Counted from the stretch's first letter, positions 33,594-41,856 are shown. The stretch: 64,000 nucleotides of DNA from Paenibacillus cookii (GCF_018333375.1 NZ_BORW01000028.1:1-64000); one strand, 5' to 3'. The notes: generated by a model from the sequence alone, not told the origin. Translations and numbers: made by a program.

Positions 33594-33776
33594 TAACGGT
33601 TTCCAGAGCGGTTAATGCCGAGAAAATGGAGGTTATGAAATTTTAACGGTTCTGGTTGACGTTATTTGGGCATTTTGGCCGAGTTTCATACGGTAATCTT
33701 CCAAATAAGCTAGTTGGTGACCGTTACAACTTACAGAGAACCATTTTAAGCGACATAGGCGCTGTCACAACCGTTA
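33594..33776. repeat. 183-bp four-box element, copy E
   Basis: Third tandem copy, 50 bp after D; the two 50-bp spacers are nearly identical (GAACGYCGGAGACGAAGGAA..), giving a 233-bp period. The ~80 bp after it match those after copy B. Confidence 0.88.
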
Positions 33777-34071
33777 GCAACCGGAAACAGCTTACGCGCA
33801 GCGATCTAACCTTGTTTATGCCTCCGTAGACATTTCAGCGGAAGATGAATTTCTCCATGAACTGCCCGGCGACGCTTGTCTGTCTACCCATATCTACAAA
33901 TGCTTGTTAACCCACGTCATTCTATCGATGCTTATCTACGACACGATCTACCCCTTACGAAAAATAGCAACGCCAAGCTCATCCGCCCTCCCCTTAACGG
34001 CGAGGCCCCCCGTTCCCAGTGCGGGACCCGCTTCACTTGCAAGATTCATCCCTCCGCCCCGAAACAAAAAA
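33777..34071. other. Intergenic sequence between repeats and MITE
   Basis: The first ~80 bp are shared with 22471-22560. The rest has no supported gene; short ORFs lack ribosome binding sites. Confidence 0.45.
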
Positions 34072-34092
34072 AGACATCCAATACGGATGTCT

Positions 34093-34261
34093 CAGGCTGT
34101 CGAGAAACCCCCTGTTTTTTTGCAGGGGGTTTAAAATTGCCTCGTCGGTCACTGAAGTAGGGTTCTCAGAGCGCTTTAAATCGATTTTTATTTTAAAAGA
34201 TATGATTCCCCATATAAAAAATAGAGTGTCGAAAAGTCCGTTGGACTTTCTCGACACTCTG
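34093..34261. mobile_element. 169-bp MITE-like element in a tRNA terminator
   Basis: The ends are imperfect inverted repeats: CAGGCTGTCGAGAAA left and, complemented, CAGAGTGTCGAGAAA right (13 of 15). It is flanked by identical 21-bp direct repeats AGACATCCAATACGGATGTC+T at 34072-34092 and 34262-34282, each of which is itself a hairpin. Inside are two hairpins (AAACCCCCTG..CAGGGGGTTT and GAGTGTCGAAAAGTCC..GGACTTTCTCGACACTC). No ORF of size. I associate such ends and target choice with IS1182-type elements, unverified. Confidence 0.75.
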
Positions 34262-34290
34262 AGACATCCAATACGGATGTCTTTTTTTAA
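34262..34290 (-). terminator. Hairpin behind tRNA-Ala (first copy)
   Basis: AGACATCC / GGATGTCT, the original tRNA terminator; the T-run on the minus strand now follows only the second hairpin copy at 34072-34092 because the MITE lies between them. The plus-strand T-run at 34281-34288 belongs to the other direction. Confidence 0.65.
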
Positions 34291-34292
34291 AA

Positions 34293-34365
34293 TGGAGCCT
34301 AGGGGGATCGAACCCCTGACCTCATCGCTGCCAGCGATGCGCTCTCCCAGCTGAGCTAAGGCCCC
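34293..34365 (-). tRNA. tRNA-Ala (anticodon GGC)
   Basis: The 73-nt minus-strand sequence folds as a cloverleaf: acceptor GGGGCCT / AGGCTCC, D-arm AGCTCAGCTGGGAGAGC, anticodon stem CATCG/CGATG with loop CTGGCAG (anticodon GGC), T-arm AGGGGTTCGATCCCCCT, discriminator A. The CCA end is not encoded. It is a single tRNA gene, decoding GCC/GCU alanine codons. Confidence 0.95.
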
Positions 34366-34403
34366 GTATTCTTATGTATCGCTCTTTTGAAGAGCACTCC
34401 TAT

Positions 34404-34432
34404 AATATATCATAGTGGATAGAGTTGTGCAA
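34404..34432 (-). promoter_or_regulatory. Promoter of tRNA-Ala
   Basis: TTGCAC (34432-34427) and TATATT (34409-34404) with a 17-bp spacer on the minus strand, ~40 bp before the tRNA. Confidence 0.7.
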
Positions 34433-34452
34433 TACTTTTTTTCAAAAAAAGA

Positions 34453-34486
34453 AGACGCCCCGGCCCTAGAGCCAAAAAGGGCGTCT
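34453..34486 (-). terminator. Terminator of the Ugp-type transporter operon
   Basis: AGACGCCC (34453-34460) / GGGCGTCT (34479-34486), followed on the minus strand by TTCTTTTTTT. Confidence 0.88.
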
Positions 34487-34499
34487 CCTACCACGGAGT

Positions 34500-35876
34500 T
34501 TATTTCACCGTCCGGTTATACTCCTGGATTTTGGCGGTAATTTCTTTCGCCGCGTCGTCCAGCGCCGCCTTTGGCGTCTTTTTGTTGTTGAGCACCTCTT
34601 CGATGGCGCCTTCGACGATTTGTCTCGCTTCCGGAAAAACGCCCATGACGGCGCCCTGGGTAGCCCGGTTCAGCTTCGTTTGATGCAGCTGGTCGATCGC
34701 CGTCTGGAATTGCGGGAACTTCTTCAGATTTTCCTTCACGCTGTCCTGTTCATACGCTTTGGTCGTGATCGGGAAATACCCGGTGTTGATGTGCCAAAAT
34801 GCCTGCTGCTCCGGCGAGGTCAGGAATTTGATGAATTCCCAGGCCGCTTTTTGCTCCTCGTCCGGACGGTTGTTCATCATCCACAAGCTTGCGCCGCCGA
34901 CGATGACGCCGCCTTCCTTCGCATCTGCCGGTTTCGGCAAAAAGCCCGTTCCGACCTCGAATTTGCCTGTCGTGCCGTCCACCAATCCTTTGAGCGCCGC
35001 CGTGGAATCGAGGATCATCGCCACCTGGCCTGCGGAGAACGCTTTTTTCGAGTCATCGGTTTTCCGTCCGAGATTGTTGGCTGCTTTCGTGTCGATCAGA
35101 TCCTTCCACCACGTCATTACCTTCACCCCTGCGTCGGAGTTCACCAGCGATTCGGTCGCCAGGTCGTCCCGGCCGTTGCCGTTGTTGACGTATTCCGCTC
35201 CCTGGTTTGCGAAAAACTGCTCCATGAACCAGCCGTAAATCGCGAAGTTCGCGCCGACCGCTTTGCCCGTTTTCGAAATTTTGTCCGCGGCAGTTTTCAG
35301 CTCTTCAAACGTCTTCGGCGGGTTTTCCGGATCAAGTCCGGCTTCCTTAAACAAATCCTTGTTATAATACAAAATCGGATTCGACGTGTTAAACGGCATT
35401 GAATACAGCTTGTGATCGAATGTATAGTAACCGCTGATGTTCGGTTCAAGCTGGCCGACGTCCCACCCGTCCTGATCGATAAAGTTTTGCATCGGCGTAA
35501 TCAGCTTGGAATCAACCATGAACCGGCTGCCGATTTCGTACATCTGCACGACCGTCGGCCCTTCGCTGGTGCCCATCGACGCCTTCAGCTTGCTCAGCAA
35601 ATCGTCATATGTTCCCTGGTACACCGCTTCCACCTGGATTTTATCCTGCGACTTATTGAAGTTGTCCACCAGTTGATCCACGACCTTCGTCGTCGCACCG
35701 CCCATGGCATGCCAGAACACGACCTTTTGCGCCCCGCTTTTCGTTTCGGCGCCTTTCGTGCCGGGTTCGGCCGCTTTCGGCTCTTCTTCGCCCATGTTCA
35801 CGCTGCAGGCCGCCATCAGCAGCATTACCGCTGCCAGCATCAAACTTACAAGCCTCTTCTTCCCCATAGTCTGCAT
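34500..35876 (-). CDS. ugpB: ABC transporter substrate-binding lipoprotein, UgpB-like
   Basis: The 458-residue lipoprotein has a signal peptide with lipobox LMAACS and a family-1 solute-binding fold. Stretches VVFWHAMGG, YEIGSRFMV, YSMPFNTSNPILYYNKDLFKEAGLDPENPPKTF, GGASLWMM and WHINTGYFPIT align by eye along the length of Escherichia coli UgpB, which binds glycerol-3-phosphate and glycerophosphocholine. I infer glycerol-3-phosphate or a related phosphodiester as ligand; other sugars remain possible. Of three nearby ATG codons I chose 35876 by spacing from GGGGAGG. It is last in an operon with two permeases. No ATPase gene is adjacent, so a shared MsmX/UgpC-type ATPase is needed. Confidence 0.82.
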   Translation of the reverse strand: MQTMGKKRLVSLMLAAVMLLMAACSVNMGEEEPKAAEPGTKGAETKSGAQKVVFWHAMGGATTKVVDQLVDNFNKSQDKIQVEAVYQGTYDDLLSKLKASMGTSEGPTVVQMYEIGSRFMVDSKLITPMQNFIDQDGWDVGQLEPNISGYYTFDHKLYSMPFNTSNPILYYNKDLFKEAGLDPENPPKTFEELKTAADKISKTGKAVGANFAIYGWFMEQFFANQGAEYVNNGNGRDDLATESLVNSDAGVKVMTWWKDLIDTKAANNLGRKTDDSKKAFSAGQVAMILDSTAALKGLVDGTTGKFEVGTGFLPKPADAKEGGVIVGGASLWMMNNRPDEEQKAAWEFIKFLTSPEQQAFWHINTGYFPITTKAYEQDSVKENLKKFPQFQTAIDQLHQTKLNRATQGAVMGVFPEARQIVEGAIEEVLNNKKTPKAALDDAAKEITAKIQEYNRTVK

Positions 35877-35957
35877 CATTCCTCCCCTTTTATTAAAAAA
35901 CCTGCCTATTGCCTTGTATGACAAGCCCCGCCGCAAATCCAAGGCCGATCACCGCTT

Positions 35958-36782
35958 TTATCCCTTTACCGCCCCCGCCGCGATGCCGCGCACCAGCTGC
36001 TTGACGCCTAAAGCCAGCAGGATGAAGGACGGCAGCAGCACCAGCGTCACCCCGGCCAAAATCAAATTCCAGGACATGACCTCGGCATGCTGCAGCATCG
36101 CCACCCCGATTTGGACGGTCCGCATGGACGCCCGGTTCGTAATGAGCAGAGGCCAAAGATAATGGTTCCAATGCGTCAAGAACACGTAGACCGAAAGCGT
36201 GGCCAGCGCCGGCCTGGAAAGCGGCAGCACGATCGAAAAATATTGCCGCAAATGCCCGCATCCGTCGATTTTTCCTGCGTCGAACAATTCGCGCGGCAGC
36301 TGCAGAAAAAACTGGCGGAGCAGAAACACCCCGAAAGCGCCGGCCATGAAAGGAACGATCAGCCCCTGGTAGCTGTCCATCCAGCCCCAGCTTTTGATCA
36401 GCAAATAGTTCGGAATGATCGTCACTTCCCATGGAATCATCATCGTCGACAGAAACATCGCAAACAGCGCGTTTTTGCCTTTGAAACTCAGGAACGAAAA
36501 AGCGTACGCCGCTAGGCTCGATGTCACGACCTGGCTGATCATGACCGCGGCCGATACGATAAAGCTGTTCAATATGAACCGGACGATCGGAAATCCGGCG
36601 ATGGCCTCCTTGAAGTTATCGAGATGGAAACGGGTCGGAAACAACGGCGGCGGAAAATTGGATACTTCTTTTTCGGTCATCAACGACGAAAACACCGTAA
36701 AAATAAGCGGATACAACACCATCAGCGCCAACGCGGCAAGCAGGACGTACAGCAGCAGCGCAGTCGTTCGTTTCGCAATCAT
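35958..36782 (-). CDS. ugpE: ABC transporter permease, UgpE-like
   Basis: The 274-residue protein has six membrane helices and the EAA loop typical of MalG/UgpE-type permeases (LPRELFDAGKIDGCGHLRQYFSIVLPLSRPALATL), which docks to the ATPase. Its start overlaps the end of the UgpA-like gene by 4 bp (ATGA). It forms a heterodimeric channel with that protein and receives substrate from the UgpB-like lipoprotein, 81 bp downstream. The name follows the binding protein. Confidence 0.87.
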   Translation of the reverse strand: MIAKRTTALLLYVLLAALALMVLYPLIFTVFSSLMTEKEVSNFPPPLFPTRFHLDNFKEAIAGFPIVRFILNSFIVSAAVMISQVVTSSLAAYAFSFLSFKGKNALFAMFLSTMMIPWEVTIIPNYLLIKSWGWMDSYQGLIVPFMAGAFGVFLLRQFFLQLPRELFDAGKIDGCGHLRQYFSIVLPLSRPALATLSVYVFLTHWNHYLWPLLITNRASMRTVQIGVAMLQHAEVMSWNLILAGVTLVLLPSFILLALGVKQLVRGIAAGAVKG

Positions 36783-37711
36783 TGATAGTGCACCCTCTTT
36801 TCCAGAACTTTAAACTGCAGCACGGTCAGCGCCAAAATAATCAAAAACAGGATGAGCGCCTGCGCGCTGCCGATCCCGAAGCGGAAGTTCACGAAGGCGT
36901 CCTGGTAAATGGAGTAGACGATGACGTTGGTGGAGTTGATCGGACCGCCTTTGGTCAGGATATGAATTTGGCCGAAAGCCTGGAAAGCTCCAATCACCGA
37001 AACGATCAAGGCGAAAAAAATCGTCGGCGACAACAGCGGAATCACGATCCGCACAAACGTGCGTACAGGTCCGGAACCGTCGATTTTAGCGCTTTCATAA
37101 AGCTCCTCCGGAATGCCTTGCAGCCCGCTGGACAACACGATGTACAGAAAACCCATGTTCATCCAAACAGTCATGATGGAAATGGAAATGAGCGCCCAGG
37201 CCGGGTCGGTCAGCCACGGAATCGGGCCAACGCTTATGAGGCTGAGAAAATAGTTCAACATCCCCGCCGTCGGGTGAAACAGCAAAAACCAGATAATGGA
37301 TCCCGTACCGACCGAAATGACGATCGGCAGCGAAAATATGAATTGGAAAATTTTCATTCCCCGCAGCTTGTTGTGGGTGATCGCCGCCAAAAACAAGGAC
37401 CAGATCAGCGAAGTCGGCACCGTGTACAAAATAAACAGAAGCGTTACGCTCAAATTGGAATAAAGCTGGCGCGATTGGAACAGGTTCACGAAATTTTCGA
37501 ACCAGACGAACTCGGCCACCTGTCCCCGAGGATCCGTAATCGTCATGCTCAAATAAACGGATTTCAGCATCGGGTAAAACAAAAACATGATAAATAAAAT
37601 GATCGAAGGCGCCAAAAATGCGTAAGCCAAGACATGCTCTTTCCAAACGTTCCGTTTGGACATCCTGCTTTTAGGATTTTTTACATTTAAAACGCTTTCA
37701 AAATTAGACAA
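36779..37711 (-). CDS. ugpA: ABC transporter permease, UgpA-like
   Basis: The protein (310 residues from TTG 37711) has six membrane helices and the EAA loop IPEELYESAKIDGSGPVRTFVRIVIPLLSPTIFF of MalF/UgpA-type permeases. The start is uncertain: TTG 37711 has GGAGGGG at good distance, ATG 37729 has only a crowded GGGAG. It is the first gene of the ugpA-ugpE-ugpB operon. The ~280 bp upstream contain the nrdR terminator and an AT-rich promoter region, in which I did not find a clear Pho box. Confidence 0.85.
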   Translation of the reverse strand: MSNFESVLNVKNPKSRMSKRNVWKEHVLAYAFLAPSIILFIMFLFYPMLKSVYLSMTITDPRGQVAEFVWFENFVNLFQSRQLYSNLSVTLLFILYTVPTSLIWSLFLAAITHNKLRGMKIFQFIFSLPIVISVGTGSIIWFLLFHPTAGMLNYFLSLISVGPIPWLTDPAWALISISIMTVWMNMGFLYIVLSSGLQGIPEELYESAKIDGSGPVRTFVRIVIPLLSPTIFFALIVSVIGAFQAFGQIHILTKGGPINSTNVIVYSIYQDAFVNFRFGIGSAQALILFLIILALTVLQFKVLEKRVHYQ

Positions 37712-37939
37712 ATCGATGACCCCTCCCATGTCTCCCGATGTATTTTCGTCATAACCAGCCCATATATGTTATTATCTTACATTTGATATTTTGCCGTTGT
37801 CAACGAATTTTCACAATTTATTTTCGAACAACCTTGACAAAATTAAAATAAATTTCAGAACTTTACAACGGCACATAAGTAAAGAATTCACCCAGAATGC
37901 CATGCCATGTTTTTGCCGGTAACCCCGGAAAATAAAAAA

Positions 37940-37980
37940 GACGCAAGCGGCTTGATGTCTTCCACCTAGCCGTTTGCGCC
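37940..37980 (-). terminator. Terminator of nrdR
   Basis: GACGCAAGCGGCT (37940-37952) pairs with AGCCGTTTGCGCC (37968-37980) apart from one mismatch, T-run on the minus strand. Confidence 0.82.
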
Positions 37981-37993
37981 TTCGGACATCCGG

Positions 37994-38470
37994 TCAGTCG
38001 ACCGAGTCGGGCATCGTATTCTTCGAAAGCAGCCCTTTCAGCTCTTTCATGAACATGTTGATGTCTTTGAACTGCCGGTATACGGAGGCAAAACGCACAT
38101 AAGCAACCTCGTCCACCGGATACAACTGCTCCATGACCAGCTCGCCGATGTGGCGGCTTTCGACTTCCGCTACCGCGGTGTTGCGAAGCGCTTTTTCCAC
38201 CTCGGACACGATGGCTTCAAGCTGTTCCACCGATACCGGGCGCTTCTCGCATGCGCGGATGAGGCCGCGCAGCACTTTGTCCCGGCTGAATTCCTCGCGG
38301 CTTCCTTCTTTTTTGATGACGATCAGCGGAGTTTCCTCCACCATTTCGAACGTCGTAAAACGCCTGCTGCATTTTTCGCATTCGCGTCTGCGGCGGATCG
38401 ATTTGTTGTCGTTGGCCGGACGGGAGTCCAGCACCTTGGTGCCTGCGTAATCGCAGTAGGGACATTTCAT
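37994..38470 (-). CDS. nrdR: Transcriptional repressor NrdR
   Basis: The 158-residue protein has a zinc ribbon (MKCPYCDYAGTKVLDSR..RRRECEKCSRRFTTFE, four cysteines) and an ATP-cone domain (~49-139: VIKKEGSREEFSRDKVLRGLIRACEKRPV..). NrdR senses dATP/ATP and represses ribonucleotide reductase genes at NrdR boxes. Length and motifs are fully conserved. It is monocistronic; its neighbours match the conserved coaE/nrdR block of Bacillota. Confidence 0.98.
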   Translation of the reverse strand: MKCPYCDYAGTKVLDSRPANDNKSIRRRRECEKCSRRFTTFEMVEETPLIVIKKEGSREEFSRDKVLRGLIRACEKRPVSVEQLEAIVSEVEKALRNTAVAEVESRHIGELVMEQLYPVDEVAYVRFASVYRQFKDINMFMKELKGLLSKNTMPDSVD

Positions 38471-38556
38471 GCATACTCACTTCCTTTACCTTGAGGGTGG
38501 ATGGGATGATACAAAAAATTACTTATAATTTCCAACTGAAAAACATTTAAAAAAAG

Positions 38557-38586
38557 TGATGAAGTTTGAATCTTTGAGACATACTA
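38557..38586 (+). promoter_or_regulatory. SigG-type promoter of the SASP gene
   Basis: TGATGA (-35) and CATACTA (-10) with a 17-bp spacer fit the forespore sigma-G consensus (TGMATA, CATNNTA), 30 bp before the SASP start. Confidence 0.6.
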
Positions 38587-38616
38587 CTTTTACAAACAGC
38601 AAGGAGGTGAACATCA

Positions 38617-38835
38617 ATGGCTCAAAACAACAACTCCAACAACCTGGTAGTACCTAAAGCTACTGCAGCCCTGAACCAATTGAAATACGAAGTTGCTCAG
38701 GAACTGGGTATCTCCATCCCGCAAGACGGATACCAAGGCAACATGACTTCCTATGAGAACGGTTCGATCGGGGGACTCATCACTAAACGTTTGGTGACCC
38801 TGGCTGAACAACAACTGGCTGGTCAATTCCAATAA
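38617..38835 (+). CDS. Alpha/beta-type small acid-soluble spore protein
   Basis: The 72-residue protein shows both SASP signatures: KYEVAQELGI, where the germination protease GPR cleaves, and the C-terminal GGLITKRLVTLAEQQLAG. It binds and protects DNA in the dormant spore. AAGGAGGTG precedes ATG 38617 at 9 bases. Expression in the forespore is indicated by the sigma-G-like promoter. It proves the host is a spore-former. Confidence 0.98.
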   Translation: MAQNNNSNNLVVPKATAALNQLKYEVAQELGISIPQDGYQGNMTSYENGSIGGLITKRLVTLAEQQLAGQFQ

Positions 38836-38850
38836 TACATGCATCCAAAG

Positions 38851-38891
38851 AAGTATTGGGGCAGCCGATGAGGCTGCTTCAATACTTTTTT
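38851..38891. terminator. Terminator between SASP and lytic transglycosylase genes
   Basis: AAGTATTG / CAATACTT outer and GCAGCC / GGCTGC inner stems, T-run on the plus strand. Confidence 0.88.
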
Positions 38892-38966
38892 GCCGTGACG
38901 GGAACGGAAGCGTCAGAGCAAAACCCCGCTCATGGAGTTCCTTCGGATGGCTTGTCCGCCCCAAAT

Positions 38967-39539
38967 TCAAAACTCGTTGTATATCCGCGTATATTGATTA
39001 TAATAATAAATCACCCGCTGAACATAGTGCCTTGTTTCGCCGATGGGAATATCTTTGACCGATTCCAGCGTTCCGTCCCAAACTCCCTTTTTCAACCACC
39101 CGTCCACCTTGCCCGGTCCTGCATTATAGGCCGCGATGACGGCGATGCGGTTCCCTTTGAACTGGTTGCTCAAATTTCTCAGGTACCAGGTTCCGATGGC
39201 AATGCTCGCCTCCGGTTTATGTTTGATATGGTCCATTGTGACTTCCGGCAGCTTGGCCTGCTCCATGACCCACTGGGCCGTGTCGGGCATCAGCTGCATC
39301 AAGCCGAGCGCTCCTTTTTTCGATTCCTTGCCCAGCTTGTAGTTGGATTCCACGCGGATGATCGAGGCGACCAAAAACGGGTCAACGTCATAGCGCTCCG
39401 CCTGCTCGCGAATGTTATCCTTGTAATAGATCGGGTAAAACCAGGACATCCAGTTCGTGCTGAAAAACAAAACCGCGACAAAACCGATGAACAGCAGCAG
39501 CAGGACTCTTTTTTTGCGCAAAAATCGAACAGCCTTCAT
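38967..39539 (-). CDS. Membrane-anchored lytic transglycosylase
   Basis: The 190-residue protein has one N-terminal membrane helix (VLLLLFIGFVAVLFFSTNW) and an SLT domain with the catalytic Glu in SIIRVESNYKLGKESKKGALGLMQLMPDTA and AAYNAGPGKVDGWL. It cleaves peptidoglycan glycan strands to 1,6-anhydro products outside the membrane. Its start overlaps coaE by 4 bp, as in other Bacillota (ytaG-type position), so it belongs to the ytaF-coaE transcription unit. Confidence 0.93.
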   Translation of the reverse strand: MKAVRFLRKKRVLLLLFIGFVAVLFFSTNWMSWFYPIYYKDNIREQAERYDVDPFLVASIIRVESNYKLGKESKKGALGLMQLMPDTAQWVMEQAKLPEVTMDHIKHKPEASIAIGTWYLRNLSNQFKGNRIAVIAAYNAGPGKVDGWLKKGVWDGTLESVKDIPIGETRHYVQRVIYYYNQYTRIYNEF

Positions 39540-40132
39540 ACATATCCCGCTTGAAGCCAGAACCGATCCACTTGCCGCTCCGTTTCCTCAGCGTCTCCGC
39601 TGTTGTCGATCACGATATCGGCCTTCCGCTTCTTTTCCTCAATATCCATTTGCGACCGGATCCTTGCCGCCGCTTCCTCCGCCGTCAATGGGTTTCGCCG
39701 CATCAATCGCTCCAGCTGAACGTGCTCCGGTGCATAAACCACCATGACGCGTTCAAACATATGTTCAAGTCCCGATTCGTATAAAAGGGGGATGTCCACG
39801 ACCACCAGCTTGTCCGGATGTTCCCGCTGCAAATCGTCCATCCGCCCGCGGATCTCCTTCCGGATGGCAGGATGCGTGATGTCATTCAGAGCTTTGCGCT
39901 GGGTAGGGTCGCGGAATACGATGTCCCCAAGCTTCTTCCGGTCGAGGGTGCCGTCCTCAAGAATAACGGCTTGTCCAAAATGCTCGGCAACCGCCGCCAA
40001 AACGGGATGACCCGGGAGCATGACTTCCCGGGCGATCGCGTCGGCATCGACAAGCAGAGCCCCTTTGTTGACAAGGAGCGCGGACACGGTGCTTTTTCCT
40101 GTTGCAATACCTCCGGTTAACCCGATATTCAT
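39536..40132 (-). CDS. coaE: Dephospho-CoA kinase
   Basis: The 198-residue P-loop kinase (GLTGGIATGKSTV) phosphorylates dephospho-CoA, the last step of coenzyme A synthesis. Conserved stretches DADAIAREVMLPG, LDRKKLGDIVF, HPAIRKE and VVDIPLLYE are present. I chose ATG 40132 with AGGTGG upstream rather than four codons earlier. It overlaps the lytic transglycosylase gene and follows ytaF by 13 bp. Confidence 0.97.
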   Translation of the reverse strand: MNIGLTGGIATGKSTVSALLVNKGALLVDADAIAREVMLPGHPVLAAVAEHFGQAVILEDGTLDRKKLGDIVFRDPTQRKALNDITHPAIRKEIRGRMDDLQREHPDKLVVVDIPLLYESGLEHMFERVMVVYAPEHVQLERLMRRNPLTAEEAAARIRSQMDIEEKKRKADIVIDNSGDAEETERQVDRFWLQAGYV

Positions 40133-40145
40133 GTGCAAAACCACC

Positions 40146-40874
40146 TCATAACAGCTTTATTATTCCCATGGCGATCAATAACAACGCCGGAAGCGCGGTA
40201 AAATGCCGCATCCATGATCTTGCCGCGAATTTAAAGCCGGTTTTCATGCCGACCACCAAAAACGTTCCGCTGAACAGCGCGATGACGAGCGCGGTCCAAA
40301 CGGGCGAAAATCCTAGCAATGCAGCGCCGAGTCCGGCCCCGAAAGCGTCCAGCGATAACGCAATGCCAAGCCACATCGCCTCGAATCCCGAAATGCTGCC
40401 CGATTTATCGATATCCGCCGAAGACGGCGTCCGCAAAATGCGGATGACGAGGCCCAGCTTGCGGATTTCGAGCGAAAATACCGTTTGCTCCGGCATTTCC
40501 CTGGAAGCCGTCGGCAACGCGGCCCCGCTTGCATGGCTTTGGTCCGACGCTTTGATGTTTGCCGTATGTTTATCGTCAGGTTTGTCGTCCCGTTCCTTTT
40601 CCTTCTGAATCACCAACTGGATCAAGGACCACGACCCCATGATGATCAAAATGACGGCCCCGACAACCGAAGCGGCGTCCGGTGACACGACGCGGGCCAA
40701 AAGCACGCCGACCTGCATCGATATATAAATGATGACTCCGGAACATATGGAGATGATGACGACGGACAACGACGAAATTTTCATCTGCCTCAACCCATAT
40801 GTAATCCCGACCCCGAAACTGTCCAAACTTAATGCAAACGCAAGCAGGAGCAGCGAAAAGACATGACTGAGCAC
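40146..40874 (-). CDS. ytaF: Sporulation membrane protein YtaF
   Basis: The 242-residue membrane protein has two MntP-like halves, each starting with an LSLD(S/A)FG(V/A)G motif: FALSLDSFGVGITYGL near the N-terminus and IALSLDAFGAGLGAAL at ~165. The middle, hydrophilic loop is charged. Family members are MntP-related and linked to sporulation. It is in its usual place between mutM and coaE. Confidence 0.92.
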   Translation of the reverse strand: MLSHVFSLLLLAFALSLDSFGVGITYGLRQMKISSLSVVIISICSGVIIYISMQVGVLLARVVSPDAASVVGAVILIIMGSWSLIQLVIQKEKERDDKPDDKHTANIKASDQSHASGAALPTASREMPEQTVFSLEIRKLGLVIRILRTPSSADIDKSGSISGFEAMWLGIALSLDAFGAGLGAALLGFSPVWTALVIALFSGTFLVVGMKTGFKFAARSWMRHFTALPALLLIAMGIIKLL

Positions 40875-41025
40875 CCCTGGTTTCCCTCCCCTTGTCGAAA
40901 CGGCCGATCCCGAACCCGCGGCTCTGAATAAGAACCGGGGTCTTGAAGCTTCCGTTTTCCCTGAAGTCCACTACGGTCTCAGTATATGGGAGGGACAAAC
41001 AAGGAGTGCACGCCCATGCTTTTAT

Positions 41026-41856
41026 TTAATTCAGGGTCTGGCAGACCGGGCAATAATGCGTGCCGCGTCCGCCGACCACGGTCTTTTCGATCGGCGTTCC
41101 GCAGGTGACGCAAGGCTCGTTTTGGCGTCCGTAAATTTTCAGTCGATGCTGGAACATCCCCATCTCCCCTTGCCCGTTGACATAGGATTTGATGGAGGAG
41201 CCGCCAACCTCAACCGACTCCGCCAGCGTGGCCACGACTGCCTGGTGCAAAGCTTCAAACTGCTTGTCCGTCAGCGTGTTCGCCGGCTGCTCGGGGTGAA
41301 TCCCCGCGCGGAACAGCGACTCATCCACATAGATATTCCCGATGCCGACGACATATGCTTGGTTCAGCAGAACCGCCTTGATTTTCGAAGTTTTTCCTTT
41401 TAGCGCTTCTTTAAACTTCCCGGGGGTAAACTCCGGATCCAGCGGCTCCAAGCCGAGCTTGTTTAGCGGCGGCAAAGCAAACTCTTCCCCCGGCTGGAAT
41501 AGGTGCATCGTTCCGAACTGGCGGACGTCCTTGTAGCGAAGTTCGGTCCCGTCGTTAAAATGGAAAATGACATGCGTATGTTTTTCCACGGGATCGGAGC
41601 CGGCGTACACGCCGTATCGCCCCTCCATCCGGAGATGGGATACCAGGACCAGGCCGTCCAGGAGAATCCGCAAAAATTTGCCGCGGCGCTCCACGCCTTC
41701 GATCCGATGTCCTGCCAGCATAAAAGCAAACTGATCTATATCGTCAGGGCGCTGGATAATCCGCGCCAAATTTACGGTAACCCGGTCAATGACCTTGCCT
41801 TTGACCAATTGATTCAACGTTCTTTTGACTGTTTCAACCTCCGGCAATTCCGGCAT
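41026..41856 (-). CDS. mutM: Formamidopyrimidine-DNA glycosylase (Fpg)
   Basis: The 276-residue enzyme starts PELPEVETVKRTL (catalytic Pro2, Glu3 after Met removal), has the H2TH region IGNIYVDESLFRAGIHP and the C-terminal zinc finger with CVTCGTPIEKTVVGGRGTHYCPVC. It excises 8-oxoguanine and related lesions. The length is standard. 51 bp separate it from polA, so the two repair genes are probably co-transcribed. Confidence 0.98.
   Translation of the reverse strand: MPELPEVETVKRTLNQLVKGKVIDRVTVNLARIIQRPDDIDQFAFMLAGHRIEGVERRGKFLRILLDGLVLVSHLRMEGRYGVYAGSDPVEKHTHVIFHFNDGTELRYKDVRQFGTMHLFQPGEEFALPPLNKLGLEPLDPEFTPGKFKEALKGKTSKIKAVLLNQAYVVGIGNIYVDESLFRAGIHPEQPANTLTDKQFEALHQAVVATLAESVEVGGSSIKSYVNGQGEMGMFQHRLKIYGRQNEPCVTCGTPIEKTVVGGRGTHYCPVCQTLN

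Noticed and set aside
33128..33776. CRISPR array
   Set aside because: The repeats are 183 bp long, the spacers nearly identical and no cas genes are present.
36782..37597. 271-codon plus-strand ORF opposite ugpA
   Set aside because: Antisense shadow; His/Gln/Arg-rich composition typical of reversed membrane-protein codons.
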